Source: Alectoria sarmentosa (taxonomy: Eukaryota > Ascomycota > Lecanoromycetes > Lecanorales > Parmeliaceae). From it: a stretch of DNA of 64,000 nucleotides. The stretch is from NCBI GenBank assembly GCA_009733775.1, contig WOGZ01000098.1:1-64000 (forward strand), written 5' to 3'. The notes under the pieces were generated by a model. The model saw only the letters and a list, made by a program, of their open reading frames with translations. It was not told the DNA's origin and made no database searches. Below are positions 48,339 to 60,893 of the stretch, in pieces. Both the position numbers and the translations under genes were made by a program. Positions within the stretch are counted from its first letter, which is position 1. The number at the start of each line of letters is the position of its first letter.

Positions 48339-49863
48339 TCGAGTCGGCAACACTATGTCCTAGCCAACACTTCATCACCTGCAAATCAGCTCTTGGCTCG
48401 CAGATGGCTTCATCGATGTCTTGACAGCCACGAAAATTGTCTTGCAAACGTTCAGAGCATGCCCAAAATTCGTTCCCGCCTGATTGAGATAAGTGGTTCT
48501 GGTGCGAAGCCAATTCTTCGAATCGCTGAAACAGGATCTCATCAACGCGAAGGATAGTATATGGCTCTGAGTCATTGCTGGGGAATTGTCGATTTCTTGC
48601 CATTTCGTGAACGCTGTACAGACAGCATGAAAGAAGGCGTTGTGTGGTCAAGTCTTCCAAAACCCTTTCAAGATGCTGTGACTGATACCATGTGGTTCAA
48701 GATCAAAAATCTCTGGATTCACTCCTTCTGCATTATTCAAGATTCCCATGAGGATTGGAAAAGGGAGTTCAGAGTAATAGAACACATCTACAAACATTCG
48801 TTCTTGGCAATCGCTACTACGAGGGCCGTTGACGCCCCGGGCGGCTTGTTCGTTGATCGTAATCCGGAGATTGTGCGAATCTCTAGAGTTCGTGCACAAT
48901 GGTCCCGAGAGTTAGAAGACGACTATCTTTTTATGGATGGTCTTTTTAGGGATCATCAAATCTTTGAATCGCCTCTAATGAAACGTGCTTGGGTGTGTCA
49001 AGAATGTCTTTTCTTACCCCATGTGCTTCATTTTAGACGGTCGCAAATGTTTGGGGAATGCCAGGACCTGTGTTTGTGAATCTTTTCCTGAGAACCTTCC
49101 ATCTGAGACCGATTCAGCCTCGTCTTATATGAGCAAGCGACTTCTTCTATTCAAAGGTGGACATTCACTCCTTCGTCAATAGGAGCCTATGATCAGCCTA
49201 TATTCGAATGGCAACTTGACCATGACCACTGACGAATGTATTGTGTTTGCCGGGATCGTCGAAGAAATTCAAGCACTTGCTCCAAGTAGATCCATCGCGG
49301 TATTTGGAGACACAATCTTGAGCAGCAACTACTGTAGGAAATATATGGCGGCCCTTGATCTGGTAGGCCACAATCCTACTTTGCCCCATCGTGGTCATGG
49401 CTTTCGATCAATGGCGCTGTTCTCTCGAATCCACCTTTTCAATGCCAAGTATGTTGTAGTACTCGGGATCCTTGATGTTAGCATAACACATTCCAGCGAC
49501 AATGTACTCGGCCCAATCAAAGATGGTTACATACGTGCCCGCGGGAGATTGGATCTTGTAGACTGCGAGCGCAAAGAATACCGTTTTTGGGAATATCGAT
49601 CAATTCGTGGCTGTCATCCCTTGCGACCTGGGAAGGGAACGTTAATCGTGAACGGAATCCGTTTCGACGCTGTGTACTTGCCTATCACTGATGTAAAGGA
49701 TCGTCACGGAATAAGAGGGCTGGTTTTGACTCCCACAGGGGAAGCAAAGAACGAACATCGGCGGATTGCTGTTTCATCGCAGAATGATGATGGAAACGAG
49801 AACCAAGAAAGAGGTTTGGAGAAGTCCACCAAGAAAAAACTTCACTCTAGTGTGAGACATTAG
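48339..49863 (+). pseudogene. Broken HET (heterokaryon incompatibility) gene
   Basis: HET proteins trigger cell death when incompatible hyphae fuse. Frame 0 from 48339 reads ARRWLHRCLDSHENC, then PKIRSRLIEISGSG and ILRIAETG, an in-frame TAG at 48555-48557, then YMALSHCWGI, PKPFQDAVTDTM, LWIHSFCIIQDSHEDW, GGLFVDRNP and RAWVCQECLFLPHVLHF. The reading is cut at TGA 49077-49079; the next family block, CESFPENLPSETD, is in frame 1. Another TAG follows at 49180-49182, then 49189-49863 is open with SNGNLTMTTDECIVFAGIVE, YIRARGRLDLVD and RGLVLTPTGEAKNEHRRIAV. Three lesions and a shortened middle show a pseudogene. A different exon model that skips the lesions cannot be wholly excluded. Confidence 0.8.
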
Positions 49864-51173
49864 GAAACGATGATTATTACTGCGTTCAAAATCAAACCAA
49901 CAGATCCTTACCACGAATAGGGAGGCTTCCATGCAGAACTAGAATTAGATGATTGTCTCGTTTTGATAAGTAGAAATGAGTTGATTAGACTCCTCGTAAG
50001 AACGAAACAACAATTATAAAGTACAAATGGTGCTCCAAAGAGGCTTTATATAGTCACGCCACGCCATGATAGGCCCAATCAGGCCATGAGCGCTGTTCAA
50101 ATGTTCTCGCCATTGCCATAGCCATACGGCCTGCTCTGAAAACCCCACATTCGATAAGATCAAGAAAAATCGTGGTCATTGCCCCCGTTGTTGCCAAATA
50201 TCTCTGTAGCAAGCTCATTCCGCGGTGCCATTGAAGTAGGATCACTGTTTCTTGTCCCCGGGTCTGATGTTGAGCGTTCACCCCCTGCTTCGTGTACAAT
50301 CTGGCCAGAATCCCGCAGATCAATGCCCCAGCCTACTCTTTCAGCAGCCCCCTTTCTCACGTACAACTCACGCATCTTTTGTGCGAATGTAATTGATACC
50401 GTAAGTCAGAGAACTCAACTCGTCTCGAGGGCAGATAGATGGGATGATGGAAGTGTCTGTGGCGATTGAAGCAGGCTCACTTGTCAGACCGCTTCTGAGC
50501 TCATCAAAAATCGTTCTGTCAGTATTAGTATCTTGCGCCAGTCTCTGGCTACAGTAGCCATACGTTGCCGTGGATTCTACCCTACGGTAGCCAATTACCT
50601 TATGTTGCTTCTTGACCTTGTTGTAGCCTCTTGTCACGCGGTAAGCTCTTACCCTACGCCAATGGTCTAGGTACTTCGAGGTGCTTTTGACCTTGTGGTC
50701 TACTTTCTGATGTTAGCGAGTCGCCGGGGGTGAAGGCTTCAGACAATGATGCGGATTTGATAAAGCTGTTATCCCTTCCTACCTAATTACAATCCCTTAC
50801 AGTACTCTGGTCAACAGAAGCCTCCTCCAGACATGATGAAAGCGGGAGGGTAGAGAGCGAAGTAGTAGCTGCAGATCGTTTGTGTATCTTTGGCGTAAAT
50901 TCTCGCGATGGTCTGCATCGACCTCTTGTGGGGCTTTCCATGAGGGCAAAAGGAGGCACCAGACGTCTGCACCAAACGTCCTGGACAGGGCTAGTAGCAG
51001 CCCTAACCCTATCCTCGGGAATCGGCTTGGCATAAAACCTGAGCCGAGGTCCGACCTTGCTTTGTCTCCACCCATCCGGCGAGAAACCTTCCCCATTGCC
51101 CATCAATGTACCACAGTGACATCCCACAACAATTTCTTCTCCATCTTGTAGAAGCACCAATTAATCCTTCAAG
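49864..51173. other. Intergenic, upstream of PEX11
   Basis: 1.3 kb between the HET remnant and PEX11, including the PEX11 promoter. Open frames on the minus strand (for example 50783-51160) have no support. Confidence 0.4.
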
Positions 51174-52068
51174 ATGGTAGCAGACGCGGTAGTATACCAC
51201 CCTACGGTCGCTCACTACCTGCGCTTTATCGCGACAACAGGTGAGTCATTTCAGGACCGCTAAACCCCACGTCTTCGGCCCAATGCTAAGGCACAACTCT
51301 CCACAGTCGGCCGCGACAAGCTCCTTCGCACCCTTCAATACTTCTGTCGTTTCTACGCATGGTACCTCTTTCGCACCAACAACCCTGCCCGGTTCATCAC
51401 GCCCTATGAAGCCATCAAGAAGCAATTCGGCCTCACACGGAAAGCGTTACGGCTGGGCAAGAATGTGGAGCATTTCAAAGCGGCTGCTGCGGCAGCTGAC
51501 AGCAAGAATATGGATCCAGTGCTGAAGTATTGTGCTGTGGGGAGGCAGTTGGGGTATGCGATGTACTTGAGCTTGGATGCTGTTACCTATGTGAGCGTCT
51601 AACTCTGGCCTTGGTGGGACAGGATAGGATGTAGCAAGAGCTGACGACTATGGATAGCTTGACGCTGCCGGGATCCGGCCTCTAGCGACCGCAAAGAGGT
51701 TACAGCAGGAGGCTTACAGGGCCTGGCTTGCTGGGCTAACATTCAATGCGATTGCTGGGCTCTACACTTTGTGGCAGCTACGGCAGAGGGAGCAGAGCAT
51801 CGACAAGAACGAAGGAGAGGGTGTCGTGGAGAGCAAGAAGATCATCAAGTCAGTCTCTTTTCACTACCCTTGAGGTTTGAGTGTAGACGCTGACGACGAG
51901 TATAGAGAGCGGAACACTACAAATCTCCAGCTCATCTCCGACCTTTGCGACCTCACCGTCCCCAGCGCGGCTCTTGGCTATGCAAATCTCGATGATGGCA
52001 TCGTTGGGTTGGCTGGGACAGTGAGCAGCTTGATTGGGGTGTGGAGTACATGGAAGAAAACAGCCTAG
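51174..52068 (+). CDS. PEX11: Peroxisomal membrane protein PEX11
   Basis: Promotes elongation and division of peroxisomes at their membrane. Exons 51174-51240, 51307-51590, 51658-51848 and 51906-52068 give 234 aa, the usual length. It starts MVADAVVYHPTVAHYLRFIA, then VGRDKLLRTLQYFCRFYAWY, the amphipathic N-terminal region of the family, then GKNVEHFKAAAAAADSK and RQLGYAMYLSLDAVTYLDAAGIRP. It ends with DLCDLTVPSAALGYANLDDG and the C-terminal hydrophobic GLAGTVSSLIGVWSTWKK. All splice sites are GT-AG. Confidence 0.95.
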
Positions 52069-52111
52069 AGCATGATGCTGTGTCCGAAGCTCCGGTGGAA
52101 TACATGTTATG

Positions 52112-52660
52112 CGCCCTTCTTATGGTTCATATATCTGGTCCTGGAATACAGATTATGCAAGGTCTTGACAGGGTTCAACCGTGAATTCGTCGTAAATCTG
52201 TGAGATGAATCTTTTGATCTCGGCTGTCGAGGAGGATATACGCCCTTCTTATGATTCATATATCTGATCCTGAAATACAGATTATGCAAGGTTTTGACGG
52301 GGTTCAACCGTGAAATCTTCGTAGGTTTGTGAGGTGAATCTCTTGGTTTCGGTTGTCGAGAAGGATATACGCCCTTCTTACGATTCATATATCTGGGCTT
52401 GAAATACAGATTATGTTAGGTTTTGATAGGGTTCAACCGTGAATTCTTCGTAGGTTTATGAGATGAATTTTTTGGTCTCGGCTGTCGGGGAGGATATGCG
52501 CCCTTCTTATGGTTCATATATCTGATCCTGGAATACAGATTATGCGAGGTCTTTACAAGGTTCAATCGTGAATTCTTCGTAAATTTGTGAGGTGAATCTC
52601 TTGATCTCGGTTATATACGCCCTTCTTACGGTTCACATATCTCATTTCTGAATCCCACAT
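52112..52660 (+). repeat. 129-bp tandem repeat (minisatellite)
   Basis: The block starting CGCCCTTCTTA recurs at 52112, 52241, 52370, 52499 and 52618, an exact 129-bp spacing three times and then 119 bp for a partial last copy. Each unit contains GATTCATATATCTG (or a close variant), AATACAGATTATGC, AGGGTTCAACCGTGAATTC and a TCTCGGCTGTCGAGGAGGATAT-like end. Differences between units are scattered point changes. It lies 44 bp after the PEX11 stop. Confidence 0.92.
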
Positions 52661-52839
52661 TACGTCAGATTGCTAGGCCTTTGACCGGGATTTTTGCCTA
52701 GACTTTTAGGTAAATATCTTCTGTGCACCTGCCTCTACTGGTGTACTTATGGTGTGTAACCCTTCTTGGCGCGGCTTGGCATGATTTGATACCTTCTTCT
52801 TCTTCTTTTTGATCTTCCGTCCACCCTCACGTTACAGCC

Positions 52840-55399
52840 ATGGCAGCGTCTCTGGGAGCACCGCTCAAGGTACTTACTCGGCCGCTTGCCTCAGATCAAG
52901 ACCCTGCTGCGGGATTCTCATTCGCGAAAGCCAAGCCACCTCTACCGAATACCGTCAATGTTGCAGCCCACCAAGGCCCCTCACCAGAACATCACACTAC
53001 TTCAGTAGTCAAAGATCCTTTTAATGTGCCTTTCCCAAAAGTAACGTTCGCTACAACAGATCTCGCGTCCGGCCATAGTCCCGCCAAAACCGTGAAAAAC
53101 ATTGATCAACCACAAGCCAATATGCAGAACCGTTCGCTCAAGGCTTCCAGGGATCCTTTGACCTCAGTAGCTCGAGCTCCCAAGATCACCAAATCTCGCG
53201 GAAAGAAGACAAGGTTAGGCGCAGCTACGGATGACCCTCCACAGCCATTGAATCCCAAGTATGCTTATACAGAAGATGATCTTCTAAGATTGCTCATGTA
53301 TCGTCGGAGGCAAGGGCAGCAAGAGCTCGAGGATTTCAGGGCCACACAACAACAGAAGGAGACCGAAATACAAAGGCTACTGGACATCAGCAACGACCTT
53401 TACAGTCAGTTGCAGGATTTTGAAAAACGTGAGACTCAGACGAATGCCGAATTGACGAAGATCAAGGCAAATAAACCGATCTGGGAAAGCAAGATCAAGC
53501 AGCTGAGTGACTATGTCAAGGGTCTCACAAATGATCACAACCGACTACGAGACGACGCGGACGACTTGCGCAAGCGGCATGGAGATGTCTTTGTTGCCGA
53601 ACGAGAGAGAAGCAATCGACTAGAAGACCAGATTTCCGGGCTCAAAGACTCCATGAACGGCTTTGTCGAAGGGTATGTAACCTTCCCTCTACTCCATTAT
53701 AACGGTACTATACCAACCCAAAGACAGGATTGCTCGTTCGGTCGAAGCTTGCAAGGAAACTTCTAACTCGATGGGGGCAGGACAGAGACAGCTTGCGCTA
53801 GCTATGGAGGATCAACTTCAGGCCTTGAGCGGCAAAATCTTATCTGAACACGCTTTGTCAGAACAAATCAGCGATCTTCGTGAGGTGAGGGCTACTGTGC
53901 GAGAACGATTACAAGCAACCGAGAGCTCACTTGCGGACGCTCGCCGAGAAATTATATCCCTTCGGCTCAAAGACCAAGAGCAGTTGGGAAGGATTGCGTC
54001 TTTGGAGACTGTTGCAGCCAGAGCTCAGAGTCAATCTGCTGAAATCCAACAGACTTTGCTCCGCATTCAGGAGTTTGACTCTCGAAATAGGGATCTCCAA
54101 AGCGAGATCGACTTATTGAGAAAGGAAAATGCAGATCTTTCCAGTCAACTCCAGCGAAGTTCCACCGACGCTAGAGAAGTCACCGTTCGTTTGGCTGCTA
54201 TGCAAGAACAACTCGAGGCTGCGCGTGAAGAGACGGCGAGATCGAGAGAAGAGAAGTCAACGAGCGAGAGACAAGCTATGCTTGAGCGCGAGCAACTAAG
54301 AAAAGAGCTATCAAAGGCAGCAAGTACGCAGCTTGCAAGTATGCAGAGCGAGCATATGAATGTTATTCAGCAGCTGAGATTGGAAAAGTCTCCAGCCGAA
54401 GAGAAGTTGAAGAGTGTAACCAAGCAAGTCAATATGCTGAAAGTGGAGAAAGACAAACACGAAAAGGAGACTGCTCAGTTGCAAGCATTGCTGAAAGGGG
54501 CACAGAGCGAGAAAGAGGCGGTAATTGGGACTAGGAAGGCTGTTCAGCTTCACCTTAAGGAGATGGAATCGCGGATGCATGAAAAGAATAACGAATATCG
54601 GGACGTGCAGGCCATGTTGAACAAGGCGAACGACCAGGTAAAGGCCAAAGATCTGGAAATCATGGCACTTCAAACGTCGCAGGCCCTGTCGATCGATCAA
54701 ACCTCTTCCATCCAGCCCACAGATCCTAAGTATTCCAGGCACTTGACGAATCGACCGCCAATAGTAGAGGACTCACAGCCAACAGGGAAATCACCCTTTG
54801 TGAGCCTTGACGATTTGATGTTGGACGACCCATTTGCCGGCTATTCCCAGGAAGGGCCTCAAACCATAGCTGGCGAGGACATATCTCACCTTTTTCCATC
54901 GACTCCTGGCGTTTCTCGGGCCAAGGATCTTAATTACTCTCGGAATGCGGTATTCCGCACAGCAGTGGTGTCTGAGACACAGCGAAGACACCAATCGTTT
55001 CGCGAAAATACACCACACAGCAGTCGTACTACGAGTAAGGCTCACTCGCAGTCGCAGGCGCGCAAATCTTCCACAGCTATCTCTCCCACCAAAGTCACCC
55101 CTCGTCGTCGTGACACCAACATTCCAACGCCGCATAGAGAAGCCAATATGACACGAGAATCAACCCAGCCGCAGGGTAGCGTCAAGGACCCTAGGCAAGG
55201 AAAGCGGAACACCGTTGCCGCCGGCTTCAATGAAACGAATTCATCAGCTCGGCCTAGCAAGATGCAAAAGGCTGAGCCGCTAAAGAAGGCCCTCGGACCA
55301 ATCATCGAAGACTCTCAGTCGCCTCTTCTAAATGGACCCAGCCGAAAGATGACCAGGAGGAAGTCAAGCGCTCCGAAAGGTAAGGCGCCCTCGATTTGA
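52840..55399 (+). CDS. Large coiled-coil protein, function unknown
   Basis: Exons 52840-53672 and 53728-55399 give 834 aa. The N-terminal ~140 residues are polar and Pro-rich, ending in a basic segment (KITKSRGKKTRLG). Then YAYTEDDLLRLLMYRRRQ starts a very long coiled coil (~155-610) with heptads such as RDLQSEIDLLRKENADLSSQ. The C-terminal ~220 residues are Ser/Thr/Pro-rich and basic with VSLDDLMLDDPFAGYS and twice an ED-S-Q motif (IVEDSQP, IIEDSQS). The layout resembles chromosome-axis, synaptonemal-complex or kinetochore scaffold proteins, which diverge fast. I cannot assign it. The start codon is the only one consistent with the conserved frame. Confidence 0.85.
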
Positions 55400-57581
55400 A
55401 GCCTTTAGGCTATGCTGACAGAAAGTTTATCAGATGATAAGTTTACCCGCCGGTTCGCCCAACCCTGAAGCCGCAGACACACATCACTGCAAGATTATCT
55501 TCAGGCTTCATATGCAGGAATCGCTTTGATACTCTCCTGGCAAAATCGCTTCTCCATATCATTTGCTAGTTGTTGATGACCTCATTCTACTGGCTCTTTG
55601 CCAACCCAATACTAAGCTTCTATCAACACATCGTGACTGGCAATTAAGTTGTGGGGGAGCACGTATTTGCAAATGCTGTACATGGGCTGCGTTTGATCAT
55701 AGACAGGAAATGGCAAAAAGTCTGGCTCGAACCATTGCTTGTCCAACAGACAGAACGCCAGACCATAGATCCAATCCTGCGCCACACACCATCCCATACT
55801 ACCCCTTGCAATGCTTTCGGTTTTTCCCGCCACGCCTGCTCTTCCTCTGTCCTATGATCCTGCGTTACGCCGTAGCATCCCGCCAAGGTTTCACCAACTA
55901 GCCTCCCCACGCGCCGGCAGCTCTCCCTTATTCACATCGCCAGTCTATGTTCCAGTCCCTTGCTCCTCATCCTTTCACTTGCCGCCACGTTTCTGCTCGA
56001 GGAAAAGGACCTGCTTTTTCACTGCGTCCCTCGTCAGCCACCCGTGACTTCCCTTCTCTGCCCTCCTTCCCGAACCCAGCAAGCATTGTAGCAAGCGGAA
56101 GCGTAGACGTACCGACAGGATCATATTTCAGCATCGAAAGCGGTTTGTGCGCGCGGGGCCGCCGGAGGGTTCGGTAGTAGCCTGTCAGGGCCATGGAGAT
56201 GAGGCGGACGGCTATGGTGCGTGATTTGGCTGTGGAGGGAGGGGGGGGGTTAGCTTTGGTCTGTGGGCGTTAGGGGAGGAGGGGGAGGAGGAGGGGTATT
56301 AGAAATAGGGAATGAGAAGGAAAAGGTTACCTTTCTTTGCCATGATGGCTGGTGGTGTGAAGGGCGGATGGTCAGAAGTTGGTTTGATGGTGGTGGTGGT
56401 CAATTTGTTGTTAGTGCTGAAATGTATGCCTCGCAGGCGCAGGGCTGAGAATGCCTTGGCAGCGATTCGGACCGAGGGGACCCTCGGGAGAACGAGTCGA
56501 ATTCTCGACGACTACATCTGCGATTGTAGGACTGTGCACAAAGCTGGTACGAGGGCAATCAATACCTAGCTTGCGCTGAGTCGGGAAGATGAAGATGGTG
56601 GGAGTCGTCTTCACTAGTTAGATCTACTCACTTTATTTGCATGGTCAGAAGTACCATTCTATGGGCATTGCTGCAGGAGAAATAGACGTTGTCATGGCCC
56701 CCAAGGTACCCTACATCAGACATGAAGCCACAGGCTTTTTGCAAACCGGCTTGTCGTTAAGGAAATCAGGAACGCCGACGTCTCTAGTTTTATTGTTTTT
56801 CTGGTCATTGCTGACTTGCTACAGCGTGCAATTACTCTTGAGAGTCTTGAGATTCTACTTGATATCGGGTTTTCTCTGCCATTCCCATTTCCTTTTGACT
56901 TCATTTGCATCTGCGGTCGTCTTGGAAGTTGAAAGACAGTTGCCAAGACTTCAGCACCTGATTCGTGCATTCACTCTTCAGACTTGACAGCCATCATCTT
57001 CTTTACAATTTACGTCTCCATCTTTTTCTATCCTTCTTCTTCCGTCATCCACCTTCTTTCATCCCTCATCTCCTTCCACCCTCCTTCTTCTTCCATCTTT
57101 CGGCAATTTATCTCGTCACACCAACCTCCTCGTTCCTCTTACATCCATCATCCCTCTTAGAGCTCCTGGGCATTCTTACTGAGGACCTGGCTAGCTCGTA
57201 GACCATCGACGCTGTGAGCTCACTTCAGGATCCAAGAATTTTCAAGCAAACCTTCACCTCGCCAAAGCCCTCACATCAAGATCAAACCGTCAGGTTTATG
57301 CCTCCCTACAATGAGAGTCAAATGTTCAACTGTTCTGTCTTGAACGCGTTATCTGAAACGTGCCTTTCTGTTGGTCATTCACTTTACCCTTCACTCGATC
57401 GCCTACATCAACGATATACAGTCCTTCTCTTGCAATCCTGCTTCTCTTTCTTTCATCTTCCTTTTCTTCCCGCTACTTCCTATCTTTTATCGACTGTGTC
57501 CCGGATCAAGCCTGTTGTCCTCCCTTATCTCCCTTAAGATCTGTAACTGACCACCTCACTATAGGCGGCTGATTATTCAAA
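55400..57581. promoter_or_regulatory. Long upstream region of the Argonaute gene
   Basis: 2.2 kb. A G-rich tract on the + strand at about 56,230-56,300 (several GGG/GAGG runs) could form quadruplex DNA. Pyrimidine-rich stretches at about 56,990-57,160 and 57,415-57,535, made of CTTCTT/CATCC-type words, are typical of fungal promoters and 5' leaders. Open frames here are by-products of that bias. Confidence 0.5.
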
Positions 57582-60500
57582 ATGTATCCGAGAGGCCTTG
57601 GAAAGGATCGCCACACCTCAAATGGCCAAAATATCTTCGAGTGCGTTCCCTCTTCCATTACTGATCACTTCTTTACTGATTTATCTTTGTCAATAGACAG
57701 CCTGGACAAGCGGCTGTTGTCGATGACAAGATTACTCGCAAAGAGAACGCCAATCTGAAGGAGTACCATGATGCCATTCGCGCCCAGATCTCCGTCGATG
57801 ATTTTGAGCTTCCTATTCGACCAGGATACGGAGACAATGGTACCCCAATCACAGTTCTGGCCAATTATTTCGAAGTATCCATGACCGATGGCAAGCAGCT
57901 TTTCACATACAAGGCTGCTATTGATGAACGCCTCCACAACAAACGCCAACGCTATCAATTCATGGAGACGGCTTTGAAGATGGTCCCGGAGTTGAGTGAT
58001 CTAGGCCAGGGGGTTGCCACTGACTATGCGTCGCTCGTTGTGACATCAAAGAAACTTGAGCTAGACTCCAGCAAGACCAAGATATTCGCCATCGAGTTTT
58101 ACGATACTGAATTCCCTGAGGGTCGTGTGTATGCCAAGGAAAGATCTTTCAAGCTCACTTTGTCGCTCGTCGGAATTATCTCCTCTTCAGATTTGTCGCG
58201 TTACGTTATGTCCAGCCCTGCTGGCTCCATCAATCAAGGTGCAGCGGACGTGGAGGCTGTGCGACCGTTAAACGTCGTCATGGCAAGCCATCCAAACCAA
58301 GACCCTGGCGTGTATCAAGGAGCCCAAAACAAATTCTTTCGCTATCCTTCCGACCAAGACACGTTCAAAAACTACGATCTTCTGGGCGGCTTGATCGCCG
58401 TTCGTGGGTATTACTTCAGCATTCGCTTCTCGACTTCGAGGAACCTTCTCAATCTGAATGCTCAGTGTAGTCCTTTCTACAAGTCCATCAATGTACGCGA
58501 GCTGATGCAGGCTTTCCGAAGATTGAATCCCGGTAATGAGCGAGCTCTGGAAAGGTTCCTGTCCCCTCAGTGGGGGCTCCGAGTCGAGACGTGTTACATG
58601 AAAGACCCTGACGGAACACCAATCCGGAGAGTCAGGACGATAAGCGGTCTTTCGCCCAAGATGGAACAGATTGATCGGAGCGACAAAATTTGTGGGAACG
58701 CGAAGACGAATTATAGCAATGCGAACGAGGTCAGATTCAAGCTAAATGGACGCCCAACTCCAATCAGCGTACGGGAGTATTTCCATGCAGGTAAGTCTTG
58801 AGACGCCACTTAAGTAGAAGAGACTGACTCCTCTTTAGAGTACGGCCTGACCCTAAGCTATCCCGGGGAATATGTTCTCAATTTGCGGTATGTTCCGAAA
58901 CCTGACCATCATCTACTTGCTGATCATGTCCTTCTTAGGGACGAGAGATCGCCCAGTGTGGATTTCTCCGGAACTTTGCACAATTCGGCCAGGGCAAGCC
59001 TACCGTGGACAATTAAATGAAGCCCAACTCGCAAGGATAATCACAATTGCGGCGCGTCCACCTGCGGAAAATGCTTCACGTATTGTTGCGGAAGATGGAG
59101 GCCTCGGTCTAATCGGTGTGCTTTCAAGTACACGTCAAAGTCTGGTTGGCCCACCTAGCTCTGACTCTTGAAGATGATCGAACTTCGCAGACTGATAACC
59201 TTTTGTAGGCTGCCTTTGGGGTAACCGTAAGTGCCAAGATGATAACGGTGCCAGGACGAATACTCACAGCTCCGAGGGTCTTGTATTCTGGGAGCAATAC
59301 GGCCAGACCTGTAGGCGGTTCCTGGAACATGAGGGACAAAAAGGTCTTGAAACCTGCGACCCTTTCGGATTGGACAATGCTCAGGATTGGTGCCGCCGCT
59401 GACATTGAAGTGGCGTCATTTGAGCGACAATGCAAAGCCTTAACGACTTTTTTCAAGTCGTGTGGATTGAAGGTAAATCCACCGCAGGTTTTCCCCGGAC
59501 CATCTGTTCCAGCATTAACCCCGACGGCAACCGAAACCAAACCCGAAGGAGACAACAGGGTTCCGGACAAGGTGACCTTCGATTTGAAGCTTCAGGAAAT
59601 CTTCGAAAGGTGCAAAGCTAGAAAAATTTGTATGCTACTCGTCGTTCTGCCGTCAACCACCCCTTGGGTTCGTGAAAGGGTGAAGTTCTGGGGCGATAAA
59701 ATCTATGGTAAGCCTTATAGTATTGCAAAATGTTCATGTCAGGACTATGGATTGACTTCAGCTTGCAGGCATTCACACTAGCTGCGTCCAAATGAACCAA
59801 CTTCAAAAGCAAGATTCGAACTACTCTGCCAACGTCGCGCTTAAGTTAAATCTCAAACTCGGGGGTACGAATCAGTTCATCTCTCCTAGCGACTTGGGCT
59901 TTTTGAGACACGGGAAAACAATGCTGGTGGGTATTGACATAACCCATACAGCACCCGGCAGCATGAAGGGTACCCCGAGTATTGCGGGTGTGGTGGCCAG
60001 CATCGATGCCAACCTTAGTCAATGGCCCGGAAACATATGCTGTCAGGAAAGCAAGAAAGAGATGGTCTCGACTCTGGACATCATGATGAAGGAGCGGTTG
60101 GAGTACTGGGTGTCGAAGAACCCAGGGGCAAAGCTGGAGAATATCGTCGTTTACCGTGATGGTAAGTACAAGGATCAATCTCGATGTAGTCTTGCTCACA
60201 GAACATGTTCTCTATCAAGCGTATCAGAGGGCCAGTATATGACTGTTCGGCGCGTTGAGATACCGGCCATTCGGGAGGCTTGTGCGAAGGTCTTCAAGGA
60301 TGCTGCACAACCCAAGATCACCTTTCTCGTCGTGGAGAAAAACCATCACACACGGTTCTATCCTACGGACAAGGAGAAATCAGACAAGAAGCACAATTGC
60401 AATATTCAAAACGGTACCGTGGTCGACAGAGGCATTACGATGCAAAAAGGCTGGGATTTCTTTATGGCCGCCCATGCAGCTTTACAGGGCACCGTAAGTC

Positions 60501-60893
60501 TGTTTTCATGGTCTCGAAAATCTGCTGACCCTCGAAGACGAAACCAGCCCACTACGTTGTCTTGCTCGATGAGATCAAAGACGCCAACAAGCTTAGCGCC
60601 AACCACCTGGAGCAGATCACCCATAATCTTTACTACCTTCAGGGTCGAGCGACTAAAGCCGTCTCGGTCTGTCCTCCAGCGTACTATGCACATCTTATTT
60701 GTCTACGCGCGCGCTGCTATCTCGCAGACTACATCAGCGGCAATGCTGGGAAGGAGTTCGACTGGAATGGAGCTCCATGGCGCTCAGGGGTTCATGAGAA
60801 GTAAGTTGGCTTGCAATCAGAGCCCTTTACCATTTTTACGAGACACGATACTCATTCTCGCGCAGTCTCAAGAACACCATGTTTTACATTTAG
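57582..60893 (+). CDS. Argonaute (PAZ-PIWI small-RNA effector)
   Basis: Core protein of RNA silencing, binds small RNA guides and cuts target RNA; related to QDE-2. Best model: exons 57582-57640, 57697-58790, 58839-58887, 58946-59144, 59209-59707, 59769-60161, 60228-60493, 60538-60800 and 60866-60893, 949 aa. An N domain (RPGYGDNGTPITVLANYFEV) is followed by linker and PAZ (EYFHAEYGLTLSYPGEYVLN, WISPELCTIRPGQAYRG), MID (WNMRDKKVLKPATL) and PIWI. The catalytic tetrad is present: D690 (VGIDITHT), E727 (CCQESKKEM), D764 (VVYRD) and H905 (PAYYAHL). The protein ends TMFYI as in the family. Two junctions are uncertain: exon 3/4 needs a weak GAG acceptor, and exon 6/7 leaves YRD followed directly by EGQY, without the usual GVS. 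Confidence 0.92.

Noticed and set aside
52107..52388. 93-codon minus-strand open frame with repeated motifs
   Set aside because: It only reflects the 129-bp tandem unit, and the frame is stopped in the next unit.
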